From: DATCRE01 sp964235605
Lineage (GTDB): Bacteria; Bacteroidota; Bacteroidia; Cytophagales; Cyclobacteriaceae
Assembly (NCBI GenBank): GCA_964235605.1
Contig: CAXSCR010000041.1
Span: 1-41,791, forward strand
Length of the DNA stretch: 41,791 nucleotides
Direction: 5' to 3'
Made by a program: the position numbers and the translations under genes. The notes under the pieces were generated by a model. It saw only the letters and a program-made list of their open reading frames with translations. It searched no databases and had not been told where the DNA came from. Position 1 is the first letter of the stretch. Each line of letters opens with the position of its first letter. Of this stretch, positions 8,324 through 15,925 are shown one piece after another.

Positions 8324-8369
8324 ATCATTGCAGATTTTTTATATATTGTATATACTAAACAAAATCATT

Positions 8370-9224
8370 ATGCACAATTACTTTCTAAAAACCATTCTTT
8401 GCATGTTTTCCTTTTATATGTTGGTGTCTGACCAAGTTTATGCGCAACGCAAAACAACAGATCCTAAGCATGAAAATCATTATCAGGTAAAGCCGATTGA
8501 AACGGATGAAGTTGCTATCTCATTTTCTGATACGCACTCGCAACAAGCGTTCACGCATGCAAAAATCAAGGTCACTAATAAGACTACTGATTATATCGTA
8601 TTCAAAACTAAGGAAGCAGTTTTTAAATATGATTTTGGTGATTATAATCCGGGAGTGGGTGGAATATTTAGAAGCTCAAATATGATGGTACTACCGAAGG
8701 ACTCTGACACGCGAATATTAAAAGTAACAGGCAGTACAAAGTTTCACGTTGAGACGCTTAAACTTCAGCTTGATGGATTCTATCGTGTATCATCAGAAGG
8801 CAAAACGCAAGAAGCACCTGATTTTAAATTACCTGCAGCAGTAAATGAATTTAAAGCGGGGGCCTTTAAAGTTTCTTTAGAAAAAATAAAGAAAGAGACT
8901 GACGAAACTGCCGTAAATTTTAAATGTATTTATGAAGGGAATGATATTGGAATTGTAGACCCTACCAAAGTAGTGCTTAAACTAGAAAACGGACAAGAAT
9001 ATGCCAATGATAACCGAAAGGGAAAGGTTGAATTATTGTTACCTGGTGAAGATATTAAATTTACAGTTGTATTTCATGTACCCGGTAAAGTGACAGACAT
9101 GCAATTCGCCAACATGTTACTGGTTTGGAAAAATGCTTTTATAGAATCCAAAGCTGTTCCCTTCAAAGTAGGCACCGCCACCTTTGAATTTGATCCAGGA
9201 ATGACAGAAGCCAAAAACAAATAA
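8370..9224 (+). CDS. Secreted/periplasmic protein of unknown function
   Basis: I do not recognise this 284-residue protein. It starts with a clear signal peptide (MHNYFLKTILCMFSFYMLVS..., cleavage expected after QVYAQ). The mature part is predicted beta-rich with alternating hydrophobic strands and no transmembrane segment. It contains no obvious catalytic motif, lipobox or C-terminal sorting domain. Segments such as TDYIVFKTKEAVFKYDFGDY and KFTVVFHVPGKVTD resemble immunoglobulin-like accessory domains, but that is only an impression. The open frame continues upstream through the repeat array and the Ns; that extension is an artefact, and the ATG with the signal peptide is the sensible start. 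A strong terminator follows at 9268-9294. Confidence 0.75.
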   Translation: MHNYFLKTILCMFSFYMLVSDQVYAQRKTTDPKHENHYQVKPIETDEVAISFSDTHSQQAFTHAKIKVTNKTTDYIVFKTKEAVFKYDFGDYNPGVGGIFRSSNMMVLPKDSDTRILKVTGSTKFHVETLKLQLDGFYRVSSEGKTQEAPDFKLPAAVNEFKAGAFKVSLEKIKKETDETAVNFKCIYEGNDIGIVDPTKVVLKLENGQEYANDNRKGKVELLLPGEDIKFTVVFHVPGKVTDMQFANMLLVWKNAFIESKAVPFKVGTATFEFDPGMTEAKNK

Positions 9225-9245
9225 GATAGTAGCATACTAGCATAC

Positions 9246-9361
9246 AGACATATCACCATAATGCACAAAACCTACAGACCCTGTAGGTTTTTTTATCTCA
9301 TCTATACCACAGAATCTCTCATAGATACGGTAGCAATTACTCCCAATTAAATCCTTATACC
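9246..9361. repeat. Long direct repeat, copy 1
   Basis: This segment of about 116 bp (AGACATA...CATAATGCACAAAACC... to AATTAAATCC) recurs almost unchanged at 9482-9600, differing by a few substitutions and short indels. Each copy contains an intrinsic terminator near its left end. It lies downstream of the secreted protein gene. There is no ORF. Confidence 0.85.
9268..9294 (+). terminator. Intrinsic terminator of the secreted protein gene
   Basis: A perfect 10-bp stem (AAACCTACAG 9268-9277 with CTGTAGGTTT 9281-9290), a 3-nt loop and a run of T to 9294. It lies 44 bp after the stop codon at 9224. The A-run on the left arm may let it work on the minus strand too. Confidence 0.85.
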
Positions 9362-9364
9362 CCG

Positions 9365-9426
9365 GTCTGTGTCCTCACAGACTGGAACTAGATGTCTTGA
9401 AACGTTGGCCTGTGAGGACACAGGCC
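9365..9426. repeat. Pair of mutually inverted short hairpins
   Basis: Between the two direct repeats lie GTCTGTG-TCCT-CACAGAC (9365-9382) and GGCCTGTG-AGGA-CACAGGCC (9407-9426). Each is a perfect hairpin, and the second is close to the reverse complement of the first. The two can therefore also pair with each other. No T-run follows, so they are not terminators. The rest of the 120-bp spacer shows nothing recognisable. Confidence 0.7.
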
Positions 9427-9481
9427 AAGGATGCTGGAGAAGGTACGTGCCACTGCGCGGAATTGCGTTAAGTGCACACAT

Positions 9482-9600
9482 AGACATAACCCCATAATGC
9501 ACAAAACCTACAGACCTGTAGGTTTTTTTTATCTCATCTATACCACAGAATCTCTCTCATAGATATGGTAGCAATTATTCCCAATTAAATTCCTATTACC
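9482..9600. repeat. Long direct repeat, copy 2
   Basis: This is the second copy of the unit at 9246-9361, separated from it by about 120 bp. It is followed directly by CCTAATGCCTTAATGCC, the reverse complement of the word repeat at 5899-5970. The TerB-like gene ends just beyond, on the opposite strand. Confidence 0.85.
9504..9530. terminator. Duplicated terminator hairpin
   Basis: AAACCTACAG (9504-9513) pairs with CTGTAGGTTT (9516-9525), followed by T to 9530. It is the same hairpin as at 9268-9294, with a 2-nt loop. As it lies between convergent genes it could serve either side. Confidence 0.65.
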
Positions 9601-9644
9601 TAATGCCTTAATGCCTAGTTCCCAATACCTAACACTCCCCCCTT

Positions 9645-10043
9645 TTATTTGTTAAGATATTTCTTTGTTATTTCTTTCACATTTTCTATCTCCTCATCGG
9701 TCATAGAAACAGTGCGTACGTGCAGCAGCAAATCAAACATAACCTGCTGATCATAGCCTAAGTTCACCGCTATCTTTGAGCAGAACATGAGCTCTTCTTT
9801 ATACATTCTCTCATCAATCTTCATAAGTTGAACAAGGCTGAATATATATTTAAAGCGTTCATCGTCATTCAAATTGTGAGGCATGCTCAATTCATGTCTT
9901 TTCTCTAATAAAGCAGTTATCTCATCAGGATAAATTCCATTTGCCCGGCCTATATTGATAATATAATTTCTTTCCCTGTCAGCAACATTGCCATCTATCT
10001 GGGCAAGGCTAATCAATAATTTCATTTGTATAAGTGGCGACAT
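9645..10043 (-). CDS. TerB-like domain protein
   Basis: The 132-residue product is all-helical. It opens with LIQMKLLISLAQIDGNVADR and has a second acidic site in LMKIDERMYKEELMFCSKIA. These are the paired acidic helix starts of the TerB fold (tellurite-resistance and co-chaperone-like family, DjlA N-terminal relatives). No signal peptide or transmembrane segment is seen, so it should be cytoplasmic. In Bacteroidota such single-domain proteins have no assigned role, and no ter operon is nearby. A second methionine at residue 7 could also be the start. The fold assignment is reasonable; the function is unknown. Confidence 0.65.
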   Translation of the reverse strand: MSPLIQMKLLISLAQIDGNVADRERNYIINIGRANGIYPDEITALLEKRHELSMPHNLNDDERFKYIFSLVQLMKIDERMYKEELMFCSKIAVNLGYDQQVMFDLLLHVRTVSMTDEEIENVKEITKKYLNK

Positions 10044-10222
10044 TTGGAAGTGTTTAATTATTTTTACTTATCCGTTCTTTAATTTTTAAAGAATAAAACC
10101 CATTCTAACCTAACAACTTAATCATAAATAACCAACTATCTTGTGATAGGATGTTAAGCCGTTATATCAGATTGTAAGACATATCTCAATCTAAAGAAAG
10201 CTTTACTAAAAACACGCTTTAC

Positions 10223-10825
10223 ATGAATTTCTTAGCGCACTTATACTTATCTGAAAATAACCCCAGAATCATGGTCGGTAATTTTTTAGGTGACTTTGTA
10301 AGGGGAAGAAATCTGGTCGATAGGTTTGAAAAAGAAGTACTACTGGGTATAGAGCTTCATAGAAATATCGATGTGTTTACAGATACCCATCCTATCGTTT
10401 CAGAAAGTAAAGCTAGGCTTAGAAATAAATACCGCCATTTTTCACCCGTTATTGTTGATATTTTTTATGACCATTTACTAGCAAAATATTGGGTTAATTA
10501 TCATCACCAGCCACTCACTGAGTTTGCTAAGGATGCGTACCAAATCATTAGCAGTTTTGAATCCATTCTACCAAATGATGCCAAGCATATGTTGCCCTAT
10601 ATGATTAAAGGCAACTGGTTGGTGAATTATGCTACCGTAGAAGGCATTCAAAGTGCGCTCTCAGGCATGGCGAAGCGCACTAAATTTGATTCAAAAATGA
10701 ATGAATCAACACAAGAACTACTTATACACTATGAAGATTTTAAAAACGAATTTGAATTGTTCTTTCCTGAACTAAAAAAATTCAGCAAGACGATAATTGA
10801 TAGTAAGCGTGTAGCCGATCTGTAG
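10223..10825 (+). CDS. acpH: Acyl carrier protein phosphodiesterase
   Basis: AcpH (200 residues) releases the 4'-phosphopantetheine arm from holo-ACP. The family start MNFLAHLYLS is present, followed by MVGNFLGDFVRGR (Asp24) and GIELHRNIDVFTDTHP (His46, Asp50, Asp54, His56), the metal-binding signature of this HD-like family (formerly DUF479). DIFYDHLLAKYW is another conserved block. The length matches E. coli AcpH (about 193). The next small gene begins 26 bp downstream on the same strand and may be co-transcribed. Confidence 0.92.
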   Translation: MNFLAHLYLSENNPRIMVGNFLGDFVRGRNLVDRFEKEVLLGIELHRNIDVFTDTHPIVSESKARLRNKYRHFSPVIVDIFYDHLLAKYWVNYHHQPLTEFAKDAYQIISSFESILPNDAKHMLPYMIKGNWLVNYATVEGIQSALSGMAKRTKFDSKMNESTQELLIHYEDFKNEFELFFPELKKFSKTIIDSKRVADL

Positions 10826-10851
10826 TAATTTAGCGCCTCGAAATTAATGGC

Positions 10852-11214
10852 ATGAATAACGATCCTGAATTAAACGGTAAATACCTTGGAACCATATCCC
10901 AAGATTTTGTAAAGGTTGCAGACTTCTTGAAGGAATCATCTTATCAAATTAGAACCCGTGCATTTTCTGACTACCCTATTTTTGCAATCTGCAAAGAGGA
11001 ACAACCCATCGGTCAATTATTATTAGGGAAACTTAGAATGGAAACAGAATGGAATTATTATGCTTCCTTCCTAGACGAGTTCGTACAACGCGGCCTCGTG
11101 GCAAGTGAGGATGAATTTAAAGCAGCCTATAAAGATCCTGATGAATTTTGCTGTCTTTTTGTGGTGGATAAAGACTTTACCAATTTTGTTTTTATTCCTT
11201 ATCCCGAAGATTAA
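10852..11214 (+). CDS. Conserved-looking cytosolic protein of unknown function
   Basis: I do not recognise the family. The 120-residue protein has no signal peptide or membrane segment and is acidic. It reads as a compact alpha/beta domain: KVADFLKESSYQIR helix, then FAICKEEQPIGQLLLG strands, an aromatic EWNYYASFLDEFVQRG segment, and a final strand pair CCLFVVDKDFTNFVFIPYPE. The gene follows acpH by 26 bp on the same strand, suggesting one transcript. The coding pattern and lack of competing frames support it as a real gene. Confidence 0.65.
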   Translation: MNNDPELNGKYLGTISQDFVKVADFLKESSYQIRTRAFSDYPIFAICKEEQPIGQLLLGKLRMETEWNYYASFLDEFVQRGLVASEDEFKAAYKDPDEFCCLFVVDKDFTNFVFIPYPED

Positions 11215-11317
11215 GTTGCTTCTTTTGTTAGTGACACAATCAACAATTTAATACGCAAGCAATTAAGCATAAAATAGTATGCTCTCTCCATCAAGATTTA
11301 TATGGTAAATCGTAGTT

Positions 11318-11611
11318 CTAATTCTGCTTCCACACATCGTTATAATGATCTGGATGCCTTTTAAATTGTACACTAACAAACTCACACAGGGGAATGACTT
11401 CTAATTGATAAGCCTTGGCGTAATTAACCATCGTTGTTAGCAGCTTAGATGCTACTCCCGTTCCCTTTAATTTATCTATAACCTCTGTATGATATACCGT
11501 AAGAATTTTATTCCTTATTACGATCTCCATTAATGCTAGCTGTTCACCTCCTTTTTCCATAACAAACGCACCCCGTCCATTATCGTCGAGCTTCAATTGA
11601 ATTTCTTCCAT
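11318..11611 (-). CDS. Small GNAT-family N-acetyltransferase
   Basis: At 97 residues this is a minimal acetyltransferase of the Acetyltransf_CG type (YidJ-like). After two beta strands it has LTVYHTEVIDKLKGTGVASKLLTTMVNYAKAYQ, in which KGTGVASKL replaces the usual acetyl-CoA pyrophosphate loop R/QxxGxG/A. LEVIPLCEFVSVQFKRHPDH is the conserved end of this subfamily. The substrate is unknown. It stands alone, convergent with the acpH pair. Confidence 0.85.
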   Translation of the reverse strand: MEEIQLKLDDNGRGAFVMEKGGEQLALMEIVIRNKILTVYHTEVIDKLKGTGVASKLLTTMVNYAKAYQLEVIPLCEFVSVQFKRHPDHYNDVWKQN

Positions 11612-12032
11612 CAGTTTACATTAAGGTTAATAGTTCATTTAACTTAAATTCATCCCCAGCTAGAGATCAAAATAACTAGGGAACACCTTGTTTAAGTTAA
11701 TTACGGTATGTGAATACTCATAGAATAAATTCCTAACATTTATAAATACTCGTTAGTTTATTGAGAAACCCCCAATAGAGCCAGCTATTACTGTTTGCCT
11801 GCAGGTTTTCTACGACGAGATTTACTACTAAATTAATGTAATCATCTAAATGCCATAATTCAATAAGACACACAGCAACTGAATATAAACACAGGGAAAT
11901 CGCCTTTAAGTTTTAATTATCAAACTTATAGCTTCTAGCTGCTAGCTTTGAGCTGCGAGCTGGATTTTTTTAAAGTTTTATGCAGTTGACTCACATGGCA
12001 AAGTTATTTCTATCGCTAATTAAAAGTTAGTT
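11612..12032. other. 421-bp intergenic region
   Basis: There is no plausible ORF here. The left two thirds are AT-rich with no structure I can name. The right part (11892-11997) is a dispersed repeat, described separately, and ends 35 bp before the HIT gene. GTTGACTC (11985-11992) could be a -33 element for that gene, but no matching TAnnTTTG box follows. Confidence 0.5.
11892..11997 (-). repeat. Dispersed AGCTAGCAGC element, copy B
   Basis: Read on the minus strand this 106-bp segment runs from CATGTGAGTCAACTGCATAA through AAAGCTAGCAGCTAGAAGC to GATTTCCCTG. It aligns end to end, with a few substitutions and short indels, with 29881-29980 on the plus strand. The inner part is made of AGCT-containing palindromic words. 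The element lies just upstream of the HIT gene and could form part of its leader or promoter region. Confidence 0.75.
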
Positions 12033-12452
12033 ATGAAATGTAAATTCTGTGAAATAATACAGCACAAATCTCCCGCGGCTATCGTTTTCGAAAATGAAGA
12101 CGTGATCGCTTTTCTAGATATAAAACCATTGTTTGCCGGGCATACGTTACTCATTCCAAAAGTACATTACGAAACAATATGGGATATTCCGGAAACCCTG
12201 CTGGCCACATTAATGAGCGCCACAAAAATACTAAGCATAGCAGTACGCAAAGCACTTACAGCGGAAGGGATATTTATCGCCAACAATAATATCATTAGCC
12301 AATCAGTGCCGCATTTCCATATGCACGTTGTGCCAAGAAATAAGAAAGATGGCCTCAAAGGTTTTTTCTGGCCAAGACAAATTTATGCCGATGATCTCCA
12401 CAAGGGAGATATTAAAGACAAGATCATAGCGCAAGTGAATGTATTGATTTAG
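12033..12452 (+). CDS. HIT family protein (nucleotide hydrolase/transferase)
   Basis: The 139-residue protein has the histidine triad HFHMHVVP (His94, His96, His98), the signature of this nucleotide-binding superfamily. The N-terminus has a CKFC pair (Cys3, Cys6) as in Hint-type proteins that bind zinc, and FAGHTLLIPKVHYE is the usual second conserved block. It should be cytosolic and hydrolyse nucleoside phosphoramidates or dinucleotides; the exact substrate cannot be read from the sequence. The length is normal. Confidence 0.93.
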   Translation: MKCKFCEIIQHKSPAAIVFENEDVIAFLDIKPLFAGHTLLIPKVHYETIWDIPETLLATLMSATKILSIAVRKALTAEGIFIANNNIISQSVPHFHMHVVPRNKKDGLKGFFWPRQIYADDLHKGDIKDKIIAQVNVLI

Positions 12453-12455
12453 AAT

Positions 12456-12644
12456 ATGACACATCTTAAAAAGAATTCGATTTCAGGCATATACAACTTC
12501 ATTCTGGAGCAAAAAATGTTGTTTTGTTTGATGATATTTGGGTTTACAAATGCGTTTTTAATTGAAGGGCCAATTGTCAAAATATTTTTATTACTAATTA
12601 GCAAGAAACAGGTTGGTAGAAGCATTAACAAATTAGACATTTGA
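12456..12644 (+). CDS. Possible 62-residue membrane peptide
   Basis: The open frame starts 3 nt after the HIT stop codon and fills the gap before the next gene. It would encode two hydrophobic stretches (MLFCLMIFGFTNAFLI and VKIFLLLIS). The opposite strand is open over the same interval, a sign that the region is simply poor in stops. I recognise no family. It is listed as a candidate only. Confidence 0.2.
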   Translation: MTHLKKNSISGIYNFILEQKMLFCLMIFGFTNAFLIEGPIVKIFLLLISKKQVGRSINKLDI

Positions 12645-12673
12645 TCATTGATTAAATGACTTAAGCAAACTCC

Positions 12674-13525
12674 ATGAGTCTAACAAATAACGATCACATC
12701 AACTATGAGCGTATTGAACAAGCCATTCAATACTTAGAAAATAATTTTTTGCATCAACCCGAATTAGACCAAGTAGCTGAGAATGTGCATCTCAGTCCCT
12801 TTCACTTTCAACGCATCTTCACGAATTGGGCGGGAATAAGTCCGAAGCGGTTTCTACAATACCTCACCGTCGATTTTCTTAAAAATAAATTACACCAATC
12901 TAAAAATATTGTAGAAGCAGCAGAAGCTGCCGGCTTATCCAGTCAATCAAGGGTCTATGATTTATTCACAACGTTAGAGGCTGTTACGCCTCTGGAATAT
13001 AAATTGAAAGGGTCTGGTATAACTATTTATTATGGTGTTCATGAAACCCATTTCGGTAATTGTTTAATTGGTGTTACTGAAAGGGGCATTTGTTGGTTAT
13101 CCTTTTTACCGCATGATCAAGATCCAAAATATGAACTAGAAAAAATGAAGCTTCATTGGTATAATTCCAGCTTTCATGTAGATCAAATGCTTACACAAGA
13201 TTTTATCCAACACATTTTTTTAAACCATCCAACGAAAAAAAAATTACATGTATTAGTGAAGGGAACAAACTTTCAAGTCAAAGTTTGGGAAGCATTGCTT
13301 AAAATTCCAATGGGTGAAGTTACCACATATCAAAAAATTGCAACCTCCATTGAAAATGGAAAAGCATTACAAGCAGTTGGCTCAGCAGTAGGTGCCAATC
13401 ACATTGCTTACTTAATTCCCTGTCATCGTGTTATCCGCAAAGATGGAATACTGGGTGAATATAGATGGACACCGTTGCGGAAGAAGAGTATGATTGGTTG
13501 GGAGATGGGGAGAGTTAATAGTTAA
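12674..13525 (+). CDS. Ada-like fusion: AraC-type HTH plus methylated-DNA-protein-cysteine methyltransferase
   Basis: The 283-residue protein joins an AraC-type DNA-binding domain (about 12-110; LDQVAENVHLSPFHFQRIF is the first helix-turn-helix) to an Ogt/AGT alkyltransferase domain (about 115-280). The acceptor cysteine is Cys250 in IPCHRV, followed by GEYRWTPLRKK. It repairs O6-alkylguanine or O4-alkylthymine by suicide transfer, and the HTH suggests it also regulates transcription. The zinc-binding AdaA domain that takes methyl groups from phosphotriesters is missing, so the classical Ada activation route is not available. It stands between the HIT gene and a histidine kinase; no alkA-like gene is adjacent. 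Confidence 0.92.
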   Translation: MSLTNNDHINYERIEQAIQYLENNFLHQPELDQVAENVHLSPFHFQRIFTNWAGISPKRFLQYLTVDFLKNKLHQSKNIVEAAEAAGLSSQSRVYDLFTTLEAVTPLEYKLKGSGITIYYGVHETHFGNCLIGVTERGICWLSFLPHDQDPKYELEKMKLHWYNSSFHVDQMLTQDFIQHIFLNHPTKKKLHVLVKGTNFQVKVWEALLKIPMGEVTTYQKIATSIENGKALQAVGSAVGANHIAYLIPCHRVIRKDGILGEYRWTPLRKKSMIGWEMGRVNS

Positions 13526-13588
13526 CCTTAAATCTTAAATAATCTTTATGTGCCATCAAACTATATTATTAAAGGATAACGCAGATTA

Positions 13589-14800
13589 ATGGCTAAGAAA
13601 TCTTCCATTATACCAACAAATGATTTCTATCAGCATAACACCAATCTGAAATGGATTGTATTGGCTGTGTCTGTACTTATCAGTATTGGTTCTATATATT
13701 ATACCAATGTGCTTGTTGAGCAACTTAAACTTCGTGAGCGACAACAGGTCGAACTTTTTGCAAGGGCGCTTGAGTATACGCTCAATGATCAATCAAACGA
13801 CAACATTCTTTTTGTTACGGACGAGATTATTTTCAAAAATAACTCGATACCAACAATTTGGATAACGAGGGAAGGCCAGCACCAATATCGCAACATAGAC
13901 ATTGAAGAATCATGGTCGGATGCCCGAAAGAAAAAAGAACTCGATCAACAAATAAGTGATATGAAAAAGCTCTACGAGCCTATCAAAATGACTTACCACG
14001 ACAATGATGTGGTTGAAGATTACGGTTATGTATATTATAAAAACTCGTTCCTCCTTACGCAGCTGATCGCCTATCCTTACATCCAACTTTCTGTTATTGC
14101 CATATTCGCATTCATTGCCTATCTGGCATTCAATTATTCAAAAGCAGCTGAACAGAATAGAGTATGGGTTGGCTTAGCGAAAGAAACTGCCCACCAGCTG
14201 GGCACCCCGCTGTCTTCATTGATGGCTTGGCTAGAGGTTATACGCGATGATCCTGAACTCAATAAAAAAGGTATGGTTGAGGAGTTAGATAAAGATGTTC
14301 AGAAATTACGAATCGTTACAGAACGTTTTTCAAGTATCGGCTCGACACCAACCCTGAAAGAAGAAAACGTAGTAACGCTAATAACCAATGTTACAAATTA
14401 CCTAAGGCCTCGTGTATCATCTAAAATAAAAATAGAAGTATCTACACTCTCTGATAGTATCATCGCTATGGTACATGCGCCCTTGTTCGAATGGGTTATT
14501 GAAAACCTCTGCAAGAATGCAGTAGACTCCATGGGAAACACAGGAAGTATCTCGATTAAAATTTTACGCGGTAATGAAGGCAAAGTTTTTATTGACGTAT
14601 CTGATACGGGTAAAGGTATTCCAAGATCAAAATTAAATATGGTGTTTAGGGCGGGATTCACAACCAAGAAACGTGGCTGGGGTTTAGGCTTGACTTTAGC
14701 CAAGCGAATTATTGATACCTATCATAACGGCAAAATTTATGTTAAGTCATCCGAAGAAAATCAGGGAACTACTTTTCGGATTGCGTTGAATGCGGTGTAA
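13589..14800 (+). CDS. Membrane sensor histidine kinase
   Basis: The 403-residue protein has transmembrane segments at about 21-40 and 160-182 that frame an extracytoplasmic sensor region of about 120 residues with no recognised domain. The dimerisation box KETAHQLGTPLSSL holds His202; Gln follows the histidine where most kinases have Glu or Asp. The ATPase domain shows ENLCKNAVDSM (N box, Asn310), DTGKGIP (G1, 339-345), FTTKKRGWGLGLTLAKR (F and G2). There is no HAMP domain and no response regulator next door, so it is an orphan kinase. Its last 32 bp overlap the convergent gene on the other strand. Confidence 0.92.
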   Translation: MAKKSSIIPTNDFYQHNTNLKWIVLAVSVLISIGSIYYTNVLVEQLKLRERQQVELFARALEYTLNDQSNDNILFVTDEIIFKNNSIPTIWITREGQHQYRNIDIEESWSDARKKKELDQQISDMKKLYEPIKMTYHDNDVVEDYGYVYYKNSFLLTQLIAYPYIQLSVIAIFAFIAYLAFNYSKAAEQNRVWVGLAKETAHQLGTPLSSLMAWLEVIRDDPELNKKGMVEELDKDVQKLRIVTERFSSIGSTPTLKEENVVTLITNVTNYLRPRVSSKIKIEVSTLSDSIIAMVHAPLFEWVIENLCKNAVDSMGNTGSISIKILRGNEGKVFIDVSDTGKGIPRSKLNMVFRAGFTTKKRGWGLGLTLAKRIIDTYHNGKIYVKSSEENQGTTFRIALNAV

Positions 14801-15779
14801 TTTTTTTATCCTCTTCTTCAATTTTGTATACATTATACCTACCCGCATCCGCATCAATTCTTTTTAACTTGGGCACTTTGGATTTCACATCCCATGAACA
14901 TTCAAAATAGTTAATTACCTTTTTATCTAAGATCAGCTCATTACAATTGCTATTAAGGCATATTTTCACTACCCTTTCTTTTGTTCCATATTTATACAAA
15001 CAATTGCGCTTTAAATCATGAACAGCTGAACTGTCATCAAGGGCAATATGCAACGATTCATTTCTTTCTTGTTTATCCTTTCTGTATAACACTACCTTAA
15101 TCGTATCTTGCAAAATCATGTTAGCATCATTCTTATGCTTAACATTATATGCATCAATGTATTTCAGCAAAACACCATCGCTCCCTTTGCCTCTCTCTAA
15201 CTTATAAGCATTTGATAATTCCTTGTCCTTTTTCAGAATTGTACGAATTATACTTTTATCCAGAAAAAAGAATTTACCATTGTTAATGTTCAGCACGTAA
15301 ATACCAGTAGTAAACAGTGAGACTGAGCCAGTAACTCCTCCACCGCTTACACCAACAGGAGCCGATTTTTCCCTCGGAATGGTTCCTCTGTTATAACAAT
15401 ACCGGCCTAAGCTTAAAATTTTTCTGAATTTAATCGATAGAACCAGAGGTAAGCTTGATGCCTCAAAGTAATTCGCTTCATTTACAAAGATTTGTGTTCC
15501 GTCACACACACCCCAGAATTTTTTCATGTTCTTTCTGGTATAGATAGAATCAAGCATGGTTAAATGATAGACGGCACTACCTTTCTCAATTTTTTTATCT
15601 GACGACTCAGAGTCTATGATAAATTTGTCCGTGATGGACGGTGCATTTTTTAAAAATTCACCAAAATCTTTATAAATACCTCGCTTATATTGTTGCGTCT
15701 TAAGTATTTCTGGTAGTTCCTGGGCAGTTAGACTGGAATTTATGCAAACCGATGCAAAACATATAATCAACGCTCTCAT
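14769..15779 (-). CDS. Secreted protein of unknown function
   Basis: I do not recognise this 336-residue protein. I placed the start at the ATG at 15779 because it begins a good signal peptide (MRALIICFASVCINSSLTAQ). The frame is open for 26 more codons upstream, but those residues (beginning MDRDKKVHSNWRR) would bury the signal. The mature part is lysine-rich and mixed alpha/beta, with a glycine-rich stretch APVGVSGGGVTGSVSLF in the middle and no transmembrane segment. The 3' end runs 32 bp into the histidine kinase gene on the other strand. Confidence 0.65.
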   Translation of the reverse strand: MRALIICFASVCINSSLTAQELPEILKTQQYKRGIYKDFGEFLKNAPSITDKFIIDSESSDKKIEKGSAVYHLTMLDSIYTRKNMKKFWGVCDGTQIFVNEANYFEASSLPLVLSIKFRKILSLGRYCYNRGTIPREKSAPVGVSGGGVTGSVSLFTTGIYVLNINNGKFFFLDKSIIRTILKKDKELSNAYKLERGKGSDGVLLKYIDAYNVKHKNDANMILQDTIKVVLYRKDKQERNESLHIALDDSSAVHDLKRNCLYKYGTKERVVKICLNSNCNELILDKKVINYFECSWDVKSKVPKLKRIDADAGRYNVYKIEEEDKKITPHSTQSEK

Positions 15780-15856
15780 CTGGTAAGGGGTAAAGTGCAC
15801 GATCTCTAATATAATAATTCGCCGCCAATTACTGTGGACTTTTTTGTCTCGGTCCA

Positions 15857-15887
15857 TTTGGTCTTACGCCGGAATAGCCTACTTTTG
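15857..15887 (+). promoter_or_regulatory. Promoter of atpD-atpC
   Basis: TTTG at 15857-15860 and TACTTTTG at 15880-15887, separated by 19 nt, match the Bacteroidota housekeeping promoter (TTTG, spacer about 19, TAnnTTTG). The transcription start should fall near 15894, leaving a leader of about 32 nt before atpD. Confidence 0.75.
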
Positions 15888-15925
15888 CGGTCGATTTAAG
15901 ACCAAAATTTCAAAAAAGATAAACA

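Noticed and set aside
8118..8369. Upstream extension of the secreted-protein frame through the repeats and the N gap
   Set aside because: It runs through undetermined bases and repeat sequence, and a proper signal peptide begins at the ATG at 8370.
12449..12640. 63-residue minus-strand frame opposite the possible membrane peptide
   Set aside because: There is no family match, it begins within the HIT/next-gene gap and its only support is a lack of stops.
15780..15857. 26-residue extension of the secreted protein at 14769-15779
   Set aside because: It would place charged residues ahead of a good signal peptide and run toward the atpD promoter region.
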